Source: Allochromatium palmeri (GTDB taxonomy: Bacteria; Pseudomonadota; Gammaproteobacteria; Chromatiales; Chromatiaceae). Taken from it: 64,000 bases of DNA. Each line of letters opens with the position of its first letter. The stretch's first letter is position 1. Both the position numbers and the translations under genes were made by a program. Location of the stretch: contig NZ_WNKT01000009.1 in assembly GCF_009720725.1 (NCBI RefSeq), forward strand, positions 1 to 64,000. Direction: 5' to 3'. Below, piece after piece: positions 16,011-24,888 of the stretch. The notes under the pieces were generated by a model. It did no database searches and was not told the origin of the DNA. It saw only the letters and a program-made list of their open reading frames with translations.

Positions 16011-17807
16011 ATGAGCGAAACCAACAAGATCGGCGTCATCCGCGACATCAATGGCCCCATCGTCACGATCGAGCTGCCGGGTGCGCGCAGTGGCGAGCAG
16101 GTCAAGATCGGCGAACTCGGACTCTATGGCGAGATCCTCTCGCTCAATGGCGAGCGCGCGGTGGTCCAGACCTATGAGTCGACCGATGGGGTGCGGCCTG
16201 GAGAGCCGGTGGTGGGGTTGGGCTGGCCGCTCTCAGTCGAGCTGGGTCCGGGACTCATGGGTGGCATCTTCGATGGCGTGCAGCGTCCGCTGTTGAAGCT
16301 CGCGCTCCAGTCGGGTGACTACATCCGGCGTGGTCTGAGCATTCCGGCGCTCGATCGCGACACGCTCTGGGCGTTTGTGCCTAACAGTGAGTTGGAGCCA
16401 GGGGCGAAGGTTGGTCCCGGAACCGTGTTGGGTACGGTCCAGGAGACTCTGACCATCGAGCATCGCATTCTGGTGCCGCCGGGCATCGCGGGTGAGTTGG
16501 AAGAGATTGCGCCGGCAGGTGAGTACAACATCGAATCGAACATCGCGCGGGTGCGCGATCATAAAAGCGTGAGTCATCGGCTCAGCCTTTATCAGCGCTG
16601 GCCGGTGCGCAAGCCGCGTCCGTATCTGAAGCGCGATGATGGTATTTCGCCGCTGATTACCGGGCAGCGGGTGATCGATACGTTCTTTCCGCAGCTCAAG
16701 GGGGGCAAGGGCGCGGTGCCTGGTCCGTTTGGGGCGGGCAAGACGGTGGTTCAGCAGCAGATTGCGCGCTGGTCGAATGCGGACATCGTGATTTATGTCG
16801 GCTGCGGCGAGCGCGGTAATGAGCTGGTCGATGTGCTGGAGACCTTTCCTCAGCTCGATGATCCCTACTCGGGGCGCAAGCTGATGGAGCGAACGCTGTT
16901 GGTGGCGAATACGTCGAATATGCCGGTCGTGGCGCGTGAAGCCTCGGTCTATGTCGGGATCACGATGGCGGAGTATTACCGCGACATGGGCTATGACGTG
17001 GTGATGCTGGCAGACTCGACCAGTCGTTGGGCCGAGGCGTTACGCGAGGTTTCGGGACGGTTGGGGCAGATGCCGGTTGAGGAAGGCTATCCGGCGTATC
17101 TGGCTTCGCGGTTAGCGGCGGTGTATGAGCGGGCTGGGCGGGTCGAGACCTTTGGGGCGGGGTCTGGTTCGGTGACGCTGATTGGGGCGGTGTCGCCGCC
17201 GGGCGGGGATTTCTCGGAGCCGGTCACCAGTCATACCAAGGATATTATTGAGACCTTTTGGGCGTTGTCGAAGGAATTGGCAGATGCGCGGCATTATCCC
17301 TCGATTGATTGGGTGACGAGCTTTTCCGGGCATGTCAAGACAGCGGCGGAATGGTGGCACAAGGAGGTTGATCCGGATTGGGAGAAGCGGCGCGGGGCGG
17401 CGTTGGCGTTGCTGGCGCGGGATGCGGAGTTGTCGCGGATCGTGAATCTGGTTGGGCCTGAGGCGTTATCGGATGCGCAGCGGTGGGAGTTGGAGGGGGC
17501 GTCGCTGATTAAGGAAGGAGTGTTGCAACAGAGTGCGCTGGATGAGATCGATACCTTTTGCTCGCCGGCGAAGCAGTATGCGTTGCTGGATCTCGCGATT
17601 ACGATCTATAAGCGTGGTGAGGCGTTGATCAAGCTCGGGGTGCCGGTGACTGAATTGCAGCGTCTGCCGTTGCTGGCCAAGATGCGACGGATCAAATCGA
17701 TGTATTCGAGTGAGCAGTTGGAGCAGATTCAGGCGTTTAGGAATGAGGTCGATCAGGCGATGGAGTCGATACGGATTGAGTATGCGAAGCAGGGAGAGGC
17801 TGTGTAG
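16011..17807 (+). CDS. V-type ATPase catalytic subunit A
   Basis: A 598-residue catalytic nucleotide-binding subunit. The P-loop GPFGAGKT lies at residues 238-245, the ERGNE glutamate and VVMLADSTSRWAEALRE segment follow, and the A-specific non-homologous insert precedes the P-loop. The sequence appears complete. From about the P-loop onward, codon choice drifts strongly toward TTG, GCG, ATT and TAT, unlike the GCC/CTG/ATC bias of the first third and the upstream genes. The expected next genes for subunits B and D are absent. Confidence 0.95.
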   Translation: MSETNKIGVIRDINGPIVTIELPGARSGEQVKIGELGLYGEILSLNGERAVVQTYESTDGVRPGEPVVGLGWPLSVELGPGLMGGIFDGVQRPLLKLALQSGDYIRRGLSIPALDRDTLWAFVPNSELEPGAKVGPGTVLGTVQETLTIEHRILVPPGIAGELEEIAPAGEYNIESNIARVRDHKSVSHRLSLYQRWPVRKPRPYLKRDDGISPLITGQRVIDTFFPQLKGGKGAVPGPFGAGKTVVQQQIARWSNADIVIYVGCGERGNELVDVLETFPQLDDPYSGRKLMERTLLVANTSNMPVVAREASVYVGITMAEYYRDMGYDVVMLADSTSRWAEALREVSGRLGQMPVEEGYPAYLASRLAAVYERAGRVETFGAGSGSVTLIGAVSPPGGDFSEPVTSHTKDIIETFWALSKELADARHYPSIDWVTSFSGHVKTAAEWWHKEVDPDWEKRRGAALALLARDAELSRIVNLVGPEALSDAQRWELEGASLIKEGVLQQSALDEIDTFCSPAKQYALLDLAITIYKRGEALIKLGVPVTELQRLPLLAKMRRIKSMYSSEQLEQIQAFRNEVDQAMESIRIEYAKQGEAV

Positions 17808-17836
17808 CCTCGTTTGCTTGGCTGCATTCTCGCGGT

Positions 17837-17894
17837 CTAGCTCGTGCACTAGGCGGCGTTCAGTCTAGAAAATTAGCGCTCTAGTGCGGCCTAG
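17837..17894. other. Cluster of five CTAG sites upstream of mrr
   Basis: CTAG, a tetranucleotide usually scarce in proteobacterial DNA, occurs five times in 58 bases (17837, 17849, 17865, 17881, 17891) in the gap between the ATPase operon and the Mrr gene. It may be an operator or a recombination scar; no known site matches clearly. Confidence 0.5.
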
Positions 17895-17924
17895 ATTCAG
17901 TGTTAGCCGTTAGAAAGGAATGCT

Positions 17925-18801
17925 ATGTCCCGCAAGTCAAAAGCTGAGTTCGTGCAGTGGTTTGGGCCACTTCTTGATGCTCTTCGTGACCTTGGTGATT
18001 CAGGTAGGCCACATGAAGTGTCTAGTCGAATCGCCAAAAACCTTAATCTTTCAGATAGTGTATTAGATGAAACTCTCAAGTCAGGGGGCAGTAGGTTCCA
18101 CAACCAAGTTGCCTGGGCTCGGCAATATTTAAGTTTGGGAAGGCATGCTTGATTCATCAAAGCACGGCACTTGGACCCTAACGGATAAAGGTCGGAACGC
18201 ACACATTACCGAAGCTGAGGCAGCAAGTATATTCAAGAAGTGGGTTGCTGTTCACGCTGAGAACAGAAAGCAAAAGACCGTCAATGAGCCTGATACGATA
18301 GATGACGAAGTTCCAGCTCCAGACAGCCCGTCTGCTGATGAAAAACTCAATCTGATAAGTGTGCTAAGGGCCTTGAGCCCGGTTGGCTTCGAAAAAGTAT
18401 GCCGGGAGCTGCTACGTGAATCCGGTTTCGAGAATGTAGAGATCACAGGTGGATCTGCTGACGGAGGCATTGATGGTTTCGGCACCCTTGAGATCAACCC
18501 CTTCGTGAGCTTCAAGGTTCTGTTTCAGTGCAAACGCTATGCCGAAGGCAATTTGGTCGGACGCTCTCAAGTTGGTGATTTCAGAAATGCCATGATTGGA
18601 CGGGCCGAAAAAGGAATAATCATCACAACCTCGTCTTTCACCAATGCGGCCATCTTGGAGGCAAATCGCGAGGGTGCGCCAAAAGTTGAGCTTGTGGATG
18701 GAATCAAATTAGTCGAAATGTTTCAGCGTGTCGAACTTGGTGTAAAAAAGCGCATAGTCTATGACTTAGATCCAGCCTATTTTGAAAAATTTAAGGCATG
18801 A
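17925..18801 (+). pseudogene. mrr: Mrr-type restriction endonuclease, frameshifted
   Basis: Residues from two frames together make one Mrr protein. The N-terminal winged-helix part (17925 to about 18138) ends in VAWARQYLSLG and then goes out of frame. The continuation from 18145 begins MLDSSKHGTWTLTDKGR, exactly what should follow. One extra G in the GGG at 18137-18139 explains the shift. The catalytic PD-(D/E)xK part is intact in the second frame (GGIDGFG, then FQCKRY). Such enzymes cut methylated foreign DNA. The ATG at 18145 overlaps the first stop by eight bases, so reinitiation is conceivable. Base composition is lower in GC than the surroundings. Confidence 0.82.
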
Positions 18802-18816
18802 CATGAGGAGGATTAC

Positions 18817-19293
18817 ATGGAATGGAACCAGGTTTTGGAGGATCCTGTACTCAAAGAGCTTCCATATAAAATCGAACTCAACGAGGATGGCCATATCGTC
18901 ATGAGTCCGGCGTCTAACCTCCATGGATATTTGCAATCGCGACTAGTCATGGAACTTGCGAAAAAAATCGATGGCAGCGGCATCCTGGTCGAGACGAGCA
19001 TCCAGACATCCAAGAACGTCAAAGTAGCGGACGTATGCTGGGCGTCATCTCAGTTCATCGAAAAATTTGGATTCGAGACGCCTTACCCGAAAGCCCCTGA
19101 ACTGTGCATCGAAGTTCGATTACCCAGCAACACCGAAAGAGAGATGAGTGAAAAAATCGAACTCTATCTTGCCAAGGGCGCTCTGGAAGTGTGGATTTGC
19201 GATAGCGAAGGGCTAATGAGATTTTTCTGTCATGAAGGCGAAATTGCGGAATCTAGGCTTGTCCCTGTATTTCCAACACATGTTCGCGTCTGA
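18817..19293 (+). CDS. Uma2-family putative nuclease
   Basis: A 158-residue protein of the Uma2 (DUF820) family, which has a PD-(D/E)xK nuclease fold and is common in mobile gene patches. Visible features are KIELNEDGHIVMSP near the start, VADVCW, and PELCIEVRLPSN followed by a lysine-bearing helix (KIELYLAKGALEVWI). The target is unknown. A GAGGAGG ribosome-binding site sits a few bases before the ATG. Its first 30 codons and leader recur at 20191-20294 as a broken copy. Confidence 0.82.
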   Translation: MEWNQVLEDPVLKELPYKIELNEDGHIVMSPASNLHGYLQSRLVMELAKKIDGSGILVETSIQTSKNVKVADVCWASSQFIEKFGFETPYPKAPELCIEVRLPSNTEREMSEKIELYLAKGALEVWICDSEGLMRFFCHEGEIAESRLVPVFPTHVRV

Positions 19294-19372
19294 TCAGAAG
19301 AAAATAGGGATCAGCTTTCTTTTTTTCTAATTTTTTACGCAATTTCAATTGAAAAACATTGAAGAGATTCCA

Positions 19373-19648
19373 ATGGCAAAACTGGGCTCGCAGAAAAGAC
19401 CGATCATCGTCCGCACCAACTCTGAAGAAACGGCCAGATATGTCGCTGAAACATGTGCCGAGCATGGCTGGCATTACATCATCGGGCTTGAGCCGGATAA
19501 GCCGGAAGACATCTCCGATTTGGAGCGGATGCTGAATCCGCCCAAACCCATGCTATCGGATAAAGTAGGCCGCAACGATCCCTGCCCCTGTGGCAGCGGC
19601 AAAAAATACAAAAAATGCTGCGGCGCCTCCGATGCCTTCTTCGCCTGA
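19373..19648 (+). CDS. SEC-C motif small protein (PBPRA1643-like)
   Basis: A 91-residue protein whose C-terminus carries the zinc-binding SEC-C motif [19 protein letters not shown], known from the end of SecA. The N-terminal part ([21 protein letters not shown]) matches small SWIM/SEC-C proteins of unknown role. The start is taken as ATG 19373 rather than TTG 19349 because the family begins MAKLGS. A zinc-dependent binding role is likely; nothing more can be inferred. Confidence 0.83.
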   Translation: MAKLGSQKRPIIVRTNSEETARYVAETCAEHGWHYIIGLEPDKPEDISDLERMLNPPKPMLSDKVGRNDPCPCGSGKKYKKCCGASDAFFA

Positions 19649-19713
19649 TCAAGTCTTCGATAACACAATCCAGCCGGGCAAATAGTTCGTCAACGACTGA
19701 ACCGGATCCAGAC

Positions 19714-20169
19714 ATGGTCATATCCGCTCATCCGCCAAACACATCACTCCATGAACAGGATTTTTACGCCTGGACGCAACAACAGTCCGAACTACTCCGC
19801 GCCGGCAAACTGAGCGAAGCCGACATCCTGAGCATCGCCGAGAAAATCGAGGACATGGGACGGCATCAAAAGCGCGAACTCGAGAGCCGATTGAAGGTAC
19901 TCTTCATGCATCTGCTGAAATGGCACTACCAACCCGGCTATCGCGGCAATAGCTGGAGATACGGCATCGAAGAACAACGCGCGGAACTGCGCGACCATTT
20001 GAGCGACAATCCAAGCCTCAAAAACAAGCTTCCAGAGGCCATCGAACGCGGTTACAAGTATGCCATCATGGGCGCGGCCAAAGAGACCGGCTTTCCCAAG
20101 AGCACCTTTCCCGAATCCTGCCCCTGGTCGTTCGAGCAGGCCATAGACGATGAGTTTTTCCCCGATTGA
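19714..20169 (+). CDS. DUF29 family protein
   Basis: A 151-residue protein matching the DUF29 family: LHEQDFYAWTQQQSELLRAG near the start, an IAEKIEDMGRHQKRELESRL helix, a LLKWHYQP segment and a PWSFEQAID end. The function of the family is unknown. It is often found in multiple copies beside Uma2 genes and other mobile-type small genes, as here. The start is ATG 19714; the frame upstream overlaps the SEC-C gene. Confidence 0.8.
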   Translation: MVISAHPPNTSLHEQDFYAWTQQQSELLRAGKLSEADILSIAEKIEDMGRHQKRELESRLKVLFMHLLKWHYQPGYRGNSWRYGIEEQRAELRDHLSDNPSLKNKLPEAIERGYKYAIMGAAKETGFPKSTFPESCPWSFEQAIDDEFFPD

Positions 20170-20203
20170 CTTTGATTGCTCTATATAAAGTGAGGAGGAT
20201 GAC

Positions 20204-20356
20204 ATGGAATGGAGCCAGGTTTTGGAAGACTCCGTACTCAAGGATCTTCCATACAAAATCGAACTCAACGAGGATGGCCATATCGTCATGAGTTCGTCGC
20301 TCGAATCATCAAGGGCGACACTTGAATCACGTCCAGTCGATGGCTATTTTGAATAG
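20204..20356 (+). pseudogene. Truncated second Uma2 gene
   Basis: The first 30 codons repeat the start of the Uma2 gene at 18817 with only a few changes (MEWSQVLEDSVLKDLP against MEWNQVLEDPVLKELP). The shared region includes the AGGAGG ribosome-binding site. After codon 30 the similarity stops, and 20 unrelated codons lead to a TAG. About 1.4 kb separates the two copies, so they are direct repeats around the SEC-C and DUF29 genes. Confidence 0.85.
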
Positions 20357-20454
20357 CCACAGGCGCGTTTCCATACCAAGGACCGCGAGCGAGCGCGGCA
20401 CGGACGCCCTCTCACACGATTTCCACTACTGCTTTCCAAGTTCCAGATATTGCT

Positions 20455-21318
20455 ATGAGCCATTCCCCGCACGTCGTCACCGTCACTGCCGCTAACTTTC
20501 AGGCCGTCGTCATCGAGGGTTCCTACGAGCGCCCCGTACTGGTCGATTTCTGGGCCGACTGGTGCGCGCCCTGCCGGATGCTGATGCCGATGCTGGCCAA
20601 GCTGGCCGAGCAATATGATGGACGCTTTCTGCTAGCCAAGGTCGACACTGAGGCCGAGCAGGCACTAGCGGCCCAGTTCGGCATCCGCAGCCTGCCGACA
20701 GTGCAGCTCTTCCGCAACGGTCAGGCCGTCGATCAGTTCATGGGCGCCCTGCCCGAGCCGCAGGTGCGTGAATTTCTCGACCGTCATCTCCCGCGCGCGT
20801 CCGATGGAATGCTCCAGCGGGCTGAGGCGGCGCTGGCGAGCGGCGACCTGGCGGGGGCGCGCGCACTCATCGAGCAGACGCGCGCCGAGGATCCCGACAA
20901 TAAGCGTCTACCGCTGATCGAGGTGCAGTGGCTGGCTGGCTCAGGCGAGGTCGCCAAGGCCCTGGAGGCGATCGACAGTCTGCCGCTCGAATTCGTCAAC
21001 GATCCCGAGGTTGCGGCATTGCGCGGCCAGCTGAGCTTTGCCAGCGCCATTGAGGATGCACCGGGCGAGGCCGAACTGAGCGCACGGCTCGATACGGATC
21101 CGCGCGACAGCGAGGCGCGCTATCAGCTTGCGGCTCATCGGGTCTTGCGCGGTGATTATGAGACCGCGCTCGAACACCTGTTCGAACTGATGAAACATGA
21201 TCGTGCCTATGGCGAGGATGCCGGTCGCAAGGGGATGCTGGCGGTGTTCGATCTGCTCGGCGGCGGTAACGATCTGGTCGCACGCTATCGGGCCAGGATG
21301 ATGAATGCGCTCTATTGA
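20455..21318 (+). CDS. cnoX: CnoX/YbbN-like thioredoxin with TPR tail
   Basis: A 287-residue protein. Residues 1-110 are a thioredoxin domain with an intact WCAPC active site (C37, C40) and the cis-proline in SLPTVQLF. Residues about 115-285 form helical TPR-like repeats, as in E. coli CnoX (YbbN), which guards proteins against chlorine stress and passes them to GroEL. E. coli CnoX lacks the first active-site cysteine, whereas this one has both and may be redox active. The start is ATG 20455. Confidence 0.87.
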   Translation: MSHSPHVVTVTAANFQAVVIEGSYERPVLVDFWADWCAPCRMLMPMLAKLAEQYDGRFLLAKVDTEAEQALAAQFGIRSLPTVQLFRNGQAVDQFMGALPEPQVREFLDRHLPRASDGMLQRAEAALASGDLAGARALIEQTRAEDPDNKRLPLIEVQWLAGSGEVAKALEAIDSLPLEFVNDPEVAALRGQLSFASAIEDAPGEAELSARLDTDPRDSEARYQLAAHRVLRGDYETALEHLFELMKHDRAYGEDAGRKGMLAVFDLLGGGNDLVARYRARMMNALY

Positions 21319-21336
21319 TGCAACGGATGAACAGCG

Positions 21337-22818
21337 TCAGGCTGCACCAGCTCCAATGTCGTCAATCACCCGGACGTCCAGTGGGCGACTGAGTCCTGGC
21401 CAATCCGGCTCCCAGGTAAATCCAGACCACAGAAGCTCGAAGCTTAGCCCGATCCCGTCAGCCTGACCATGGCAAGCCCCAACTCCAGCGATGGCGATGA
21501 GCCGTTCACCCTGGAAGATCATGGGCAGATGACGCCGGAGCCAGACCGGCACACCAGCGGCTTGGAAGCACTTTTTCAAATTTTGGCGTGGGCGGTTCGC
21601 CCCACTCCGGCAGCTGTGACCGAACTGACCGAAGCGGATCTGAAGCTCGATCGTCGTCATCGCACCGATCGATGCTGGACGCATATTGCGCTCTGGCGCC
21701 GGGATGGTCCCAACGCGCGACATTTCCTCAGGGCGCAGGCGCCATTCCAGTTGCCCGAATCCAGTCGGCAGCTCCAGGACGCCCTGTTCCGCCGTGATCG
21801 GCCAGACGATGCATGTCTCGCTCGGTAGCAGCGGCGGCAGCGGACGAAAGGCCAGCAGCTCGCCACGATAGCGCCGTACCTCACACCCCTCCCAGACGAC
21901 GCCCGGATTGGCATCGTCTCGGGCGGCAGGCAGTTCATCGAGCAGACGATCGAGACGCCGTGCCTCCGGCGCTCTGAATCCGCGTTCCACCAGCCAGCGC
22001 CGGACTACAGCCTTGCGCAGCGGACGCTCAAGACACCCGAGCGCGGCCAGCGAGAGCGCGCCCGGCTGGCGACCGCGCACATCGGCAAGCGCCTGCTCCG
22101 CGTATTGATCGACCAGCCCAGCGGCCTCAGCGCAATGGCGCGCACTGCGCGACAGGGTCGTCGCGACCGACGGCCAGCGCGCGCGCAGTAGCGGCAGCAC
22201 GCGATGGCGCAGATAGTTGCGGTCGAAGGCGGTGTGGTCGTTGCTGGGATCCTCGATCCAGTCGAGACCCTCGCGGTGCGCATAGTCGGCGAGCGACTGG
22301 CGGCTGAAATCGAGCAGAGGTCTGACGAGCCGTCCGGCGCCGAGTGGGGCGACGACCGGCATCGCGGCCAGACCGTGCGGGCCGCTGCCGCGCAGTAGCG
22401 CCAGCAGGAGCGTCTCGGCCTGATCGTCACGATGCTGAGCGGTGAGCAGGCATTCGCCCGGTGCCAGCAGACGACGGAAGATAGCGTAGCGGGCCGCGCG
22501 CGCCCAGGCTTCCAGGCTCTCGCCGGGGCGGGGTGTCGAGGTCGGGCGTTCGACGTGCAGCGGGACGGCGAGCGCCGCACAGCGGGCGGCGCAGTGCCTG
22601 GCCCAGCCGGCTGAGTCCGCGTGCAGACCGTGATCGACATGCACAGCACTGAATCGGTCGAGCGCCGGTTCGCCCGGCAGCCGCTCGCGGATTGCGACAA
22701 GCGCATCGAGCAGGACAGTGGAATCCAGCCCCCCGCTATAGGCGATCCAGTAATGCGGGATCGCCCCACAGGGGGCGAGCCATTCCAGCAGTGCTTCAGG
22801 CGAAAACTCGGTGGTCAC
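21337..22818 (-). CDS. tilS: tRNA(Ile)-lysidine synthase
   Basis: This 493-residue enzyme converts C34 of the CAU anticodon of isoleucine tRNA to lysidine, so that it reads AUA. The PP-loop SGGLDST is at residues 28-34. The adenylation domain (about residues 1-220) is followed by the substrate-binding and C-terminal TilS domains, the latter with GVPVWLRRHLPMIF. The start appears to be GTG at 22818. It follows accA by 46 bases on the same strand, the same pairing as in many gammaproteobacteria. Confidence 0.93.
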   Translation of the reverse strand: MTTEFSPEALLEWLAPCGAIPHYWIAYSGGLDSTVLLDALVAIRERLPGEPALDRFSAVHVDHGLHADSAGWARHCAARCAALAVPLHVERPTSTPRPGESLEAWARAARYAIFRRLLAPGECLLTAQHRDDQAETLLLALLRGSGPHGLAAMPVVAPLGAGRLVRPLLDFSRQSLADYAHREGLDWIEDPSNDHTAFDRNYLRHRVLPLLRARWPSVATTLSRSARHCAEAAGLVDQYAEQALADVRGRQPGALSLAALGCLERPLRKAVVRRWLVERGFRAPEARRLDRLLDELPAARDDANPGVVWEGCEVRRYRGELLAFRPLPPLLPSETCIVWPITAEQGVLELPTGFGQLEWRLRPEEMSRVGTIPAPERNMRPASIGAMTTIELQIRFGQFGHSCRSGANRPRQNLKKCFQAAGVPVWLRRHLPMIFQGERLIAIAGVGACHGQADGIGLSFELLWSGFTWEPDWPGLSRPLDVRVIDDIGAGAA

Positions 22819-22864
22819 GTCGTCGCTGTCTACGGACGCCGCCAGCCGGCCCCAACCGCCCGGA

Positions 22865-23824
22865 TCAGGCTTCCTTGAAGCGCCCGAAGCCCATCAGACG
22901 CTGATAGCGCGCGGCGATGAGTGCCTCCATGTCGATTTTTTCCAGCACGTCCAGACGCGCAAGCAGCGCGTCTTTCAGGCTCTTGGACATGGCATCCGGG
23001 TTGCGATGTGCGCCGCCGAGTGGCTCAGGGATGACCTCGTCGACCAGCCCCTGCTCCATCAAGCGCTCGGAGGTAATAGCCATGGCCTCGGCCGCCAGTT
23101 GCGCCTTGTCGGCGCTCTTCCACAGGATCGAGGCGCAGCCCTCAGGCGAGATCACCGAATAGGTGCTGAACTGCAACATGCCGAGCCAGTCGCCGACACC
23201 GATCGCCAGCGCGCCACCTGAACCGCCCTCCCCCACTACAGTGCAGAGAATGGGCGTGCGCAGACGCGACATTTCGCGCAGATTGCGCGCGATGGCTTCG
23301 CTCTGGCCGCGCTCCTCGGCACCGACGCCCGGATAGGCGCCGGGCGTGTCGATGAAGGTCAGGATCGGCAGCCGGAAGCGCTCAGCCATTTCCATCAGAC
23401 GCAGCGCCTTGCGATAGCCCTCGGGACGCGGCATACCGAAGTTGCGCAGGATTTTCTCCTTAGTGTCGCGCCCCTTCTGATGACCGATGACCATGACCGA
23501 ACGCCCGTCGAGCCGCGCCAGTCCGCCGACGATGGCGTGATCGTCAGCGAAGGCGCGATCACCATGCAGCTCGTGGAATTCATCGAAGACCCGCCGCACA
23601 TAATCGAGCAGATAGGGGCGCTGCGGATGGCGCGACAACTGCGAGATCTGCCAGGGCGTGAGTGAGGAGAAGATCGACTCGGTCAGTGTCCGGCACTTGG
23701 CCTGCAAGCGCTCGATCTCCTCCTGGATGTTGAGTTCGTTGTCGTGACCCACCAGCCGAAGCTCTTCGATCTTCGCCTCAAGTTCAGCGATGGGTTGTTC
23801 AAAATCGAGAAAATTAAGATCCAT
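22865..23824 (-). CDS. accA: Acetyl-CoA carboxylase carboxyltransferase, alpha subunit
   Basis: A 319-residue subunit that, with AccD, transfers carboxyl from biotin to acetyl-CoA for fatty acid synthesis. The sequence begins [22 protein letters not shown] and retains the family segments [26 protein letters not shown] and [12 protein letters not shown]. Length is typical. Together with tilS it is a housekeeping anchor that marks the end of the accessory patch near 20.4 kb. Confidence 0.97.
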   Translation of the reverse strand: MDLNFLDFEQPIAELEAKIEELRLVGHDNELNIQEEIERLQAKCRTLTESIFSSLTPWQISQLSRHPQRPYLLDYVRRVFDEFHELHGDRAFADDHAIVGGLARLDGRSVMVIGHQKGRDTKEKILRNFGMPRPEGYRKALRLMEMAERFRLPILTFIDTPGAYPGVGAEERGQSEAIARNLREMSRLRTPILCTVVGEGGSGGALAIGVGDWLGMLQFSTYSVISPEGCASILWKSADKAQLAAEAMAITSERLMEQGLVDEVIPEPLGGAHRNPDAMSKSLKDALLARLDVLEKIDMEALIAARYQRLMGFGRFKEA

Positions 23825-23972
23825 AGCCCCGAGATCGTCTGTCTGAATCGCGCCTGCTGGAGGCTGGTAATGCCGTGGTCAGCCCGCGACCGCGTGCCGC
23901 GAGGCAAAGGGTCGATAATCTAGCGCACACCGGCCCCTGAGTACAGCACCGCGCGCCATCGAACGTCCGCCA

Positions 23973-24752
23973 TCAGCCGCGCGACGCCTGCATTGCGAGC
24001 GGCTGGCTCAACCGCTCCCACCACTCGCTCAAATGACCGACCGCCCAGCGCGTCCCCTCGCGCAGCCAGGTTTCCAGTTCGACCAGCGTGGCCTGCGGAT
24101 CGAGGTCAAGCTGCTCCAGCACCCCCTCGACAGGCGGCGCGACCGAAATCAGCGCCGCGAGCACGCCAGCCATGGCGATCGTACTCCAGGGATATTTCAG
24201 ACTGATCGGCTTGAGCGCGGTGCCGAAGGAGCGCTTGATCTTGGCGTTGAACAGATCGACGCTTGAAAATTCGTCGAGCACCAGATGGGTCAGATAGCCG
24301 ATGCCGACCATCAGGCCGGCGATCCAGGCGCGCTCGGCCGAGTGCTCCCACCCCCAGTAGGCAAGATTGGTCGTGGCCAGCGACACGGCGGCGATGGCCA
24401 GCCAGGAATGCCAGACCCCGCGATGGATGGTGAAGCTCGAAAAGACCTTCAGGACGCCATAACGCACCGCCAGAAAAACGATGGCCCAGATCGCTGCCAG
24501 AACCAGCGGCTGAAAACGCGCCGTCAGCGGCAGCGTGACGGCGAAGGCCAGCACCGCGCCCAGCACGTTAAACAGCAAGCTGGTCGGCTTGGAGCGCTCC
24601 AGGTCGATGTCCGGCAGCAGACTGCCGGCCACACCCAGCACGAACAGCACCGGCATCGGCGACTGCTCGACCACACCGGCCACATGCAGCGAGAGCGTGG
24701 CGGCGGCACTGACGAGGATGCCGACATTGAGGTGAGTTTGAAAATTGGCCAT
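23973..24752 (-). CDS. Membrane-bound metal-dependent hydrolase family protein (YdjM-like)
   Basis: A 259-residue membrane protein starting MANFQTHLNVG and including SLLPDIDLERSKPT, a histidine in IHRGVWHSW and GYLTHLVLDEFSS. These His/Asp positions define the YdjM/DUF457 family of predicted metal-dependent membrane hydrolases. About five hydrophobic helices precede a soluble tail. The substrate is unknown; in E. coli the relative YdjM is SOS-induced. It is divergent from the nitrilase-family gene. Confidence 0.83.
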   Translation of the reverse strand: MANFQTHLNVGILVSAAATLSLHVAGVVEQSPMPVLFVLGVAGSLLPDIDLERSKPTSLLFNVLGAVLAFAVTLPLTARFQPLVLAAIWAIVFLAVRYGVLKVFSSFTIHRGVWHSWLAIAAVSLATTNLAYWGWEHSAERAWIAGLMVGIGYLTHLVLDEFSSVDLFNAKIKRSFGTALKPISLKYPWSTIAMAGVLAALISVAPPVEGVLEQLDLDPQATLVELETWLREGTRWAVGHLSEWWERLSQPLAMQASRG

Positions 24753-24888
24753 GTCTCTCGCGCCCTATGAAAAACGTCGCGTCCCGGCCAATCCCAGCCT
24801 TGCGCCCGCGCTGTAGATCACCGAATGTTCGGCGCAATGTTATAAACAAGGCTGCGCTCCGAATCAAAACATTCCGAGGTTCGACACC

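Noticed and set aside
17860-17920. Sequence before mrr with GTTAGCCGTTAG, resembling integron attC ends.
   Set aside because: The conserved GTTRRRY core and matching partner are absent, and there is no integrase or cassette array.
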